Shown here piece after piece: positions 58,114 to 64,000 of a stretch of 64,000 nucleotides of DNA. Origin of the DNA: Roseiarcus sp963742305. GTDB lineage: Bacteria; Pseudomonadota; Alphaproteobacteria; Rhizobiales; Beijerinckiaceae. The notes below the pieces were generated by a model that was given only the letters and a program-made list of their open reading frames with translations, did no database searches and was not told where the DNA came from. Both the position numbers and the translations under genes were made by a program. Numbering within the stretch: the first letter of the stretch is position 1; each line of letters opens with the position of its first letter. Location of the stretch: contig CAVULN010000016.1 in assembly GCA_963742305.1 (NCBI GenBank), positions 467,998-531,997 of the forward strand, written 5' to 3'.

Positions 58114-59216
58114 ATGGAATCAGCCGAATGTCTCGTCGTCGGCGCGGGCGTCATTGGGCTCGCCGTGGCGCGGGCGCTGGCGCTCGCCGGGCGCGAGGTC
58201 GTCGTCGTCGAGAAGGAGAGCGGAATCGGCCAGGGTGTGAGTTCGCGCAATAGTGAAGTCATCCATGCCGGCATTTATTATCCGACCGGGCTCGACAAGA
58301 CCCGGCTCTGCGTCGAGGGCAAGGCGAGGCTCTACGCGTTCGCCCGATGAGTTCGGCGTGCCCCACAAGCGATGCGGCAAGCTCCTGGTGGCGGTGAACG
58401 AGGGGGAGATCGGCAAGCTCGCCGCGCTCAAAGCCCAGGCCGAGGCCAACGGCGTGACCGATCTCGTCTGGCTGAGCGGCGCGGAGGCGCGGGCGCTCGA
58501 GCCCGCGCTCGCCGCGGAGCGCGCGCTGCTGTCGCCCTCGACCGGGATCATCGACGCCCACGCCTTCATGGTCGCCTTGCGCGGCGAGGCCGAGGCCCAT
58601 GGCGCGATGATCGCCCTCGAGACGCCGGTCCTGGCGGGGCGCGCGACGAAGCGCGGGCTCATCGATCGAAACCGGCGGCGCGGCGCCGATGCGCATGCTT
58701 GCCTCCCATGTGGTGAACGCCGCGGGGCTCGGCGCGCAGGCGCTCGCGCGATCGATCGTCGGCATGCCGGCCGAAAGGATCCCGCCCCTCCATCTTGCCA
58801 AGGGCAACTACTTTTCGCTGAGCGGACGCTCTCCCTTCTCGCACCTCATCTATCCCATGCCGACGCCCGGCGGTCTCGGCGTCCATCTCACCCTCGATCT
58901 GGCCGGCGAGGCCAGGTTCGGCCCTGACGTGGAATGGGTGGATGCGATCGACTACGACGTCGATCCTGGGCGGGCCGCGTCCTTCGCCGCCGCGATCCGA
59001 GCCTATTGGCCGGACCTGCCGGACGGCGCGCTCAAACCGGCCTATGCCGGCATCCGGCCGAAGATCGCGCGGCCCGGCGGCTCGACCACCGATTTCCTCA
59101 TTGAGACCGAGAAGGATCACGGGGTTCGAGGGCTGATCAATCTGTTCGGGATCGAATCGCCGGGCTTGACTGCAAGCCTGGCGATCGCGGACTGGATTGC
59201 GCGCCGGGCGGTTTAG
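58114..59216 (+). CDS. FAD-dependent L-2-hydroxyglutarate oxidase-like protein (two frameshifts)
   Basis: This DAO-family flavoprotein resembles L-2-hydroxyglutarate oxidase/dehydrogenases. The FAD fold is CLVVGAGVIGLAVARALAL with an acidic strand VVVVEKE. The family segments SSRNSEVIHAGIYYP, PHKRCGKLLVA, SPSTGIIDAHAFM and a C-terminal FIETEKDHG-like FLIETEKDHGVRGLINLFG are present. One extra base near 58343 (after RLYAFAR) and another near 58667 (before IETGG) break the frame; the three parts align in order to TAG 59216. It is either a recent pseudogene or an assembly artefact. Confidence 0.83.
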
Positions 59217-59409
59217 TCGCGCTCTCCCTGAGGAGTTTCAGATCATATCTGTGGAAGAACCGGTCCACATAGATCGGGTCCGGAACATCCAGAGCCGAAG
59301 CCGGGTTCAGCAGGAATTCCGGTCTTGATATTCGGGTCCAAGTGAAGCCAGCCCACTCACAGCAATAATAAAACAGGTGCTCGATCACGTGAGCCAGCGT
59401 GCCATCCAA
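59137..59409 (-). CDS. Uncharacterised 90-residue ORF next to an IS
   Basis: This minus-strand frame starts at the edge of the IS5-family element and has less biased composition than surrounding shadow frames. The first 65 residues (with EHLFYYCCEWAGF and DPIYVDRFFHRYD) look protein-like, but the last third overlaps the flavoprotein 3' end. It may be the truncated remnant of a gene cut by the adjacent IS. I do not recognise the family. Confidence 0.25.
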   Translation of the reverse strand: MDGTLAHVIEHLFYYCCEWAGFTWTRISRPEFLLNPASALDVPDPIYVDRFFHRYDLKLLRESATKPPGAQSSPRSPGLQSSPAIRSRTD

Positions 59410-59483
59410 TTGGACGGTTCTAAGAACCTCGCCATTTGGCGGAGTTTCTGATTCCTTCGCTGATGATGGAGCGGGGTAAGTCG

Positions 59484-60386
59484 ATGCGCGGTGAGCCTGG
59501 GTTTTTCGACGTCGACGAGCGCCTGAGGCGGCTGAGCGATCTGGGCGATCAGTTGCTGGCCTTCACGGCGGCGGTGGATTTCGACATGTTCCGGCCCGAG
59601 CTGACGCGGGCGCTGGCCTACTCGGACGGTTCGCAGGGCGGCCGACCGCCGTTCGACCCTGTGATGATGTTCAGGATCCTGGTGATCCAGGCGGCGAACG
59701 CCCTCTCCGACGAGCGCGCCGAGTTTCTGATCAATGACCGCCTGTCGTTCATGCGGTTTCTCGGGCTGGGCCTGTCCGACCGGGTTCCCGACGCCCGCAC
59801 GATCTGGCTGTTCCGCGAGAAGCTCACCCCGGCCGAGGCGATCAAGCCGCTGTTCGACCGGTTCGACGCGGCGCTGCGCGAGGCCGGGTACGTCGCCATG
59901 GGCGGGCCAATCATCGACGCTTCGCTGATCCCAGCGCCCAAGCAGCGCAATACCGGGGAGGAAAAGAAGGCGATCAACGAGCATGGGCTGATCCGGCGCT
60001 GGGACGCAACCGACGCCGCCGCCTACGAGGGCGCGCGGCTGCGCGAGGGGCTGCTCGACAAGACCAACACCGCGAGCGCGGTGTCGGCCGACACGGCCTA
60101 CCGCTCGAAGGCCAACGAGGCGTTCCTCGAAAGGAACGGCTTCGTCAGCCGCATCCATCGCAAGAAGCCGCCGCGTCGGCCGATGCCGGAGACCATGCGG
60201 CGCGCCAACGCCCTCAAGTCCAAGGTCCGCTCCGGCGTCGAGCCTGTCTTCGCGGTGCAGAAGGACAAGATGGACCTCTTCATCCGCACTGTCGGCATCG
60301 CCCGCGCCAGGCTGAAGATCGGCATGGCCAACCTCGTCTACAACTTCCGCAGGCTGGTCACCCTCGATCGCATCGCCGCCGCCTGA
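59484..60386 (+). pseudogene. IS5-family transposase with internal in-frame deletion
   Basis: This 300-residue IS5-type DDE transposase opens with MRGEPGFFDVDERLRRLSDL. The N-terminal domain (GGRPPFDPVMMFRILVIQ), the first catalytic aspartate (PIIDASLIPAP), the second (SADTAYRSKANE) and the glutamate region (SGVEPVFAVQKD) are present. Between KQRNTGEEKKAINE and HGLIRRWDATDAAAYEG about 50 residues usual in this group are missing, without a frameshift. The element is therefore probably inactive. I could not identify matching terminal repeats on either side. Confidence 0.75.
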
Positions 60387-60762
60387 GGGGCCGCTCCGGA
60401 AGCCGACAGGGCAGCGCCCTTCCGGCCCCCTACGCCGCAGCCAAAAAACCAGGCCCGCGACGCAAACACCCTCACTCAAACCGTCTCCCCGCGAAATGAC
60501 CCGTTTATGGCTGCGGCTCCAAGTTCAAAGCTTGTAGAGAGCGCTTTAAGGTAGCTCAGAAGCTTTAATTCTCAATAAATCAGTAAGTTTGAGAACATAG
60601 AAAACCTCACGCGTCCTCTGATAGTGGAAAGCGTTCTCTATGAGATGTTGAAAAAAAATGACACGAGATAGACGCTAAGCGGTAAGATCATTATCTCAAC
60701 ATAAAATCGACCTATTCTCTCTATTAATATATAATTACTTACAAGAGCGACTATTACACCGG
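60387..60762. other. AT-rich intergenic region
   Basis: The first about 100 bases are GC-rich and probably belong to the IS5-family element's right flank. From about 60530 composition becomes strongly AT-rich, and no ORF is supported. This is the left edge of the AT-rich foreign tract. Confidence 0.5.
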
Positions 60763-61477
60763 CTATACTATATATTCCAAATACAAATATGCGTACCAAA
60801 GCGATGAATGCAATCTAATATGTGCTTCAATTCTGTTCAATTCACGAGTTTGATATGGGAAGAAGAATTCTAGATTTGCCTTATTATCATTGATGAAATT
60901 CTTCGTCCTTGTCTTGAGCGGAGCGAACGGAGCTGTCAGTTCTACCTCCCACGTAACAAGCTCGGCTAACCTAGAAAAACCTCTGTCGCTTAAATACGCT
61001 TTCAGATGACTGTACGGAAATTCTGCAGGAATCTCAGCCATTGTGCAATCGTGACCTCCAGGTGGCCTCACCATTCCATCAAATCTGGCGGCGTCTGATT
61101 TTGCAATTCTAAACGTAAGATCCCGCCCGAATGTTCTTAAAATCCAGCGGATACTCATACAAGCTCTACAATATCTAGTTTTGCGCATGTTAGCCATGAT
61201 CCAACTGAATTTATCAGGGCGCTCAAGATCTTGTCTGAACATTCGCTGTCCAATTAAGAAGGAGACCGCAAGCGCAGACATAAATAATTCAACATGAAAC
61301 GCAGACGTAGCCGTTGACAGCTTCTCTATTGCGCTAAATATCGAAAGCGATCGTATAGTGTCTAGGAATTTCGTACTGGCGTCGCCATCGCTTAGAGTAA
61401 CTAGCCAAAAAATGGGCAGAATAATGGCCGGAACCGTCGCTACTACGAACCATAGTCCTGGGATCAGAGCATAACTC
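60763..61477 (-). pseudogene. AT-rich membrane protein, 5'-truncated by an IS
   Basis: About 235 codons remain, from SYALIPGLWFVVATVPA at the IS boundary to TAG 60763. Two membrane helices are visible (LWFVVATVPAIILPIFWLV and VELFMSALAVSFLIGQRMF), followed by a soluble C-terminal domain containing CRACMSIRWIL and the late segment NFINDNKANLEFFFPYQTRE. Composition is markedly AT-rich compared with the rest of the window. The N-terminus was removed by the IS at 61475. I do not recognise the family. It may belong with the P-loop ATPase beyond the two insertions. Confidence 0.6.
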
Positions 61478-62395
61478 AAAAGTCTATGTCCTGGCGAGGC
61501 GCCTGACGGCGAGGTTGATACAGGCGAGTGTGATGAAGGCGGCGAGGGTGTCGGCAAGGTTCTCGTAATCCTTGGCCAGGCGGCGGTTGCGGCCGAACCA
61601 CGAGAAGGTCCGTTCGCCGACCCACCGGCGCGGGAGCACGATGAATCCCGAACTGTCGTTGGGACGTTTGACGATCTCCAGCCGCAGCGGCGGCTGTGCG
61701 GCGACGGCGTGTTCGACCTGGCGGGCGTTGTAGCCGCCATCGGCCCAGACGAGTTCGAGCCAATTGAAGCGCTGGCGGATGCAGTCAAACACCAGGGCGG
61801 CGCCGTCCCGGTCCTGAATGGCGGCGGAGTGAACCACCACGCGCAAGGGCAAGCCTTCGGTATCGACGAGAGCGTGGACCTTGCGCCCCTTCACCTTCTT
61901 GCCCGCGTCATAACCCACTGCGTCTGCTTCGCCTTTCGCGCATCCCCCTTTCGGCCGACTTGAGCGAGCAGCTATCGATGACGCCGGCGCTGGGGCTCGC
62001 CTCCGCCCCGCCGTTCGCGCAGGGCCGCGCGCAGTTCCTCCCGGATCGCCTCCCACACGCCCTGTCGCTGGAAAGCGCGGAAGATGTGTGACCCGTCGAG
62101 CGCGGCGGGAGGATTCCGCCGGGCAAATATCGCCATGGGCAACCGGTTCGCAGGAGAAAGAAGATCGCGTTCATCGCCGAACGCATGTCGGTCTTGCGCG
62201 GCCGCCCGCCAGGCTTCGCCGCCGAAATCAACGGCGCCAAGCGATCCCATTCCGCATCGCTCAGATCGCTCGGCAGACAATCCCCAGTTTGGCGATACGG
62301 CTCCGGTCAGCCTCCGTCCACATCCCAAATCATCCCTCAAAACTGCAGATGACCCGGTGAACCATCCCTTCCTTAACGGCATCCTACCTTTTGAG
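61475..62395 (-). mobile_element. IS5-family (IS427-like) insertion sequence
   Basis: CTCAAAAG (61475-61482) and CTTTTGAG (62388-62395) form 8-bp terminal inverted repeats around a degraded DDE transposase. Its left end truncates the AT-rich membrane-protein gene. Flanking bases do not show a clear target duplication, consistent with a later rearrangement. Confidence 0.65.
61484..62320 (-). pseudogene. IS5/IS427-type transposase, frameshifted
   Basis: The conserved parts are in several frames. The N-terminal LISAAKPGGRPRKTDMRSAM and LLRTGCPWRYLP come first, then a shifted HIFRAFQRQGVWEAIREEL, then the DDE part with GKKVKGRKVHALVDTEGLPL, LELVWADGGYNARQ and RRWVGERTFSWFGRNRRL. At least two frame changes separate them. 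This group normally uses two overlapping frames, so one change could be natural. Confidence 0.8.
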
Positions 62396-62414
62396 ACAGG
62401 CGCTCAGGCGCAAC

Positions 62415-63438
62415 TCACTTAGACGGAACCGTAGCCGGAGTTGGCGAGGTAGTTGGCGCACTCGGCGGGACTGAAGAGATCGAGGAGCTCTCCGACCTTT
62501 CGCCAAGTGGCTTGGACGTCACGCGGCTGAGCGTTTCGGACGAGATGCTTGAGCTTGGCGAAGACCTGCTCGATCGGGTTGAGATCGGGGCTGTAGGGCG
62601 GCAGAAAGATGAGGTGCGCGCCTTTGGCTCTAACGATGGCGCGGGCGGCTTTGCCTTTGTGGCTGCCGAGGTTGTCCAGGACGACGACATCGCCCGGCAA
62701 GAGGGTCGGGGCGAGGATCTTCTCGATGTAGAGGAGGAAGATTTCGCCGTTGATCGGCCCATCGATCACCCAAGGCGCATCGATGCGGTCGTGGCGCAGC
62801 GCGGCGATGAAAGTCAGGGTCTTCCAATGACCGTGGGGCGCATAGGCCTTGAGCCGTCGTCCCCTCGTCCCCCAGCCCCGCAGGGGCGCCATGTTGGTCT
62901 TCACCCAGGTCTCGTCGATGAACATGAGCCGCGCGGGCGCGATCCGGCCCTGGTGGGCCTTCCATCGCGCCCGCTTTCGCGCCACGTCGGCCGCGTCTCC
63001 TCCTCGGCTAGCAGCGTTTTTTTTGAAGCTCAGGCCCTCGGCTGACGAACACCCGTCCCGCCCGCGGAGGTATTGATCCCCGTCGGCCAACTCGGCCGAC
63101 AAGCCCCGAAGGGTGAACGGCCCGGCGGCGATACGCGAGCGCAGCCAGTCGGCGCGCTCGCCCGAGAGTGTGCGCGGCTTGTAGCCGCCGATCTGAGCCG
63201 AAGTCAGCGAGCCCGTCTCGCGCTTGCGCTTCGCCCACTTGGAAACGCACGATGGGCTGATCCGCAGCGCCGCCGCAATCTCCCGGTTCGTCTCACCCGC
63301 CTCCTTGCGGGCAAGCGCTCGCTCTCGAAGGTCCAAAGAATACGCAGCTGTCATCCATGCTGGCCTCCAAACCCAGCATGGATCTCGAATCACGATCGGG
63401 GACCCCGATTCCGCCAAAACGCGGCGTGCTCTAAGTGA
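62415..63438 (-). mobile_element. IS630-family insertion sequence
   Basis: TCACTTAGA at 62415-62423 and its complement TCTAAGTGA at 63430-63438 are 9-bp inverted repeats immediately outside an IS630-type transposase gene. The element lies only about 20 bases from the IS427-like element. Confidence 0.65.
62419..63354 (-). CDS. IS630-family transposase
   Basis: This 311-residue DDE transposase has an N-terminal helix-turn-helix (TNREIAAALRISPSCVSKW). The catalytic acids are seen in FIDETWVKTNM, VVVLDNLGSHKG and PPYSPDLNPIEQVFAKLK. ATG 63354 (MTAAYSLDLRERALA) is the family-typical start; the longer frame extends into the terminal repeat. The segment LADGDQYLRGRDGCSSAEGL does not match the family and may hide a compensating pair of frameshifts. 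The stop lies within the left inverted repeat. Confidence 0.87.
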   Translation of the reverse strand: MTAAYSLDLRERALARKEAGETNREIAAALRISPSCVSKWAKRKRETGSLTSAQIGGYKPRTLSGERADWLRSRIAAGPFTLRGLSAELADGDQYLRGRDGCSSAEGLSFKKNAASRGGDAADVARKRARWKAHQGRIAPARLMFIDETWVKTNMAPLRGWGTRGRRLKAYAPHGHWKTLTFIAALRHDRIDAPWVIDGPINGEIFLLYIEKILAPTLLPGDVVVLDNLGSHKGKAARAIVRAKGAHLIFLPPYSPDLNPIEQVFAKLKHLVRNAQPRDVQATWRKVGELLDLFSPAECANYLANSGYGSV

Positions 63439-63533
63439 AGAAGCTTTAGTCCACCAGTTGGTGGAGTCATTGCCAACCCTCCCCCATAATCCTGCCTTAG
63501 TGGCAGATTCTGATTTAGTTTGTTTTTATACAG

Positions 63534-63908
63534 TCAGGTTAACATCATCCGTGTTATGTAACTGTTATTCGAGATTTGGAGTGTCTGCTCAAGGCGGTCC
63601 GATAGCGCTTTAGATTGTTTGCGGTTGAATGCCTGTCGCTTAGGTTCGGCGTCGAACAACCGTTTCCAGAAAGTCTCGAGGTTAACCAGAGCGATAGGCC
63701 GACGATCTACCGCCAACTCTGAACCGGCTTTCCGCAGGAAGCTTGATTTTCCAGAACCACGACGACCAAAAATCACGTGATGACGCTTAGCAATCGCCCG
63801 TTTGAGGGTGCCCGGTGCTGGTTCGATAAAGTATCTGACCCCCTCCTTTGTCGAGCGGGCTGCTTCCTCAATCTTGAGAGCGAGCGCTTCAATATCAGAC
63901 TCTTTCAT
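63534..63908 (-). pseudogene. P-loop ATPase, N-terminal part, truncated near an IS
   Basis: 124 codons start at ATG 63908 (MKESDIEALALKIEEAA) behind GCAGGG. The Walker A motif is FGRRGSGKSSFLRKA, followed by RRPIALVNLETF, an arrangement resembling the Sll1717-type P-loop ATPases often found in defence islands. After LETF the sequence jumps to FWKRLFDAEPKRQAF and ends at a TGA about 95 bases before the IS630 element. There is no Walker B region, so most of the ATPase is lost. A longer start at 63983 would precede the promoter and is rejected. Confidence 0.6.
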
Positions 63909-63939
63909 GGCCCTGCAATTCGACGTCCCAGCCAAGCGC

Positions 63940-63945
63940 ATTATA
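63940..63945 (-). promoter_or_regulatory. -10 element of the truncated ATPase gene
   Basis: A perfect TATAAT on the minus strand lies 31 bases upstream of ATG 63908. The -35 at 17-base spacing (TGGCGA) is weak. The spacing gives a short leader of about 25 bases. Confidence 0.5.
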
Positions 63946-64000
63946 TCCTGCAAGGTTATGCCTCGCCAGACCCGGGCGGGCACAGACAGAGCGGCCCGTC

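Noticed and set aside
63451..63464. CCACCAGTTGGTGG near the IS630 end as a terminal repeat or terminator
   Set aside because: A 6-bp stem with only a two-base loop, not repeated at the other IS end and not followed by a T-run.

Overview
The window is a high-GC alphaproteobacterial chromosome segment, most likely Hyphomicrobiales (Rhizobiales), plausibly Beijerinckiaceae or Methylocystaceae. This is inferred from the gene order amiC-mrcA-prfB divergent from an RNase E with a long acidic/arginine-rich insert in its S1 region, from the alphaproteobacterial sdhCDAB order, and from a complete hpnA-B-C-D-E-shc hopanoid operon. No rRNA, tRNA or CRISPR array was found.

Layout. 1-9 kb: an ECF sigma factor remnant, prfB (with a readable programmed +1 frameshift), mrcA and amiC on the minus strand, and rne on the plus strand after a leader of about 0.5-0.7 kb. 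9-16.7 kb: a divergent sugar-acid catabolic locus (AraD1/GguC-type protein, HAD phosphatase, altronate dehydratase-type UxaA and a GntR regulator on minus; a FAH-fold dehydratase, a ketoglutarate-semialdehyde-type dehydrogenase and a PfkB kinase on plus), with a perfect 12-bp palindrome between the two arms. 16.7-21 kb: sdhCDAB and dps. 21-27 kb: a tightly coupled minus-strand cluster of inositol-3-phosphate synthase, HAD phosphatase, nucleotidyltransferase, ATP-grasp ligase, class III aminotransferase and Gfo/Idh/MocA oxidoreductase. It reads as an aminocyclitol (inosamine) pathway and is the strongest candidate for an undescribed system. 27-34.4 kb: the hopanoid operon, every junction a 4-base stop/start overlap, lying directly upstream of and co-directional with the cyclitol cluster. 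34.8-45 kb: a glucan-processing locus (GH3, a YddA/SbmA-type ABC protein with eroded ATPase motifs, GH144-like, GH15 and a GH94 oligoglucan phosphorylase), suggestive of beta-1,2-glucan use. 45-48 kb: hsp20-lon. 48-52 kb: a Tat-exported flavin amine oxidase with a cytochrome c, mobB and an acyltransferase. 52-56 kb: putA.

56-64 kb is an accessory region: a PIN-toxin remnant, a PEP-CTERM protein, the 3' ends of three unrelated transposases, an L-2-hydroxyglutarate oxidase-like gene, and an AT-rich tract in which two insertion sequences lie between a P-loop ATPase (defence-type by resemblance) and a membrane-protein fragment.

Caution: about fifteen conserved genes carry single-base frameshifts, mostly one extra base, with intact coding on both sides. 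The affected genes include the normally essential rne and five of six hopanoid genes. I read these mainly as sequence/assembly errors and give coordinates across the shift, but pseudogenisation cannot be excluded from sequence alone.
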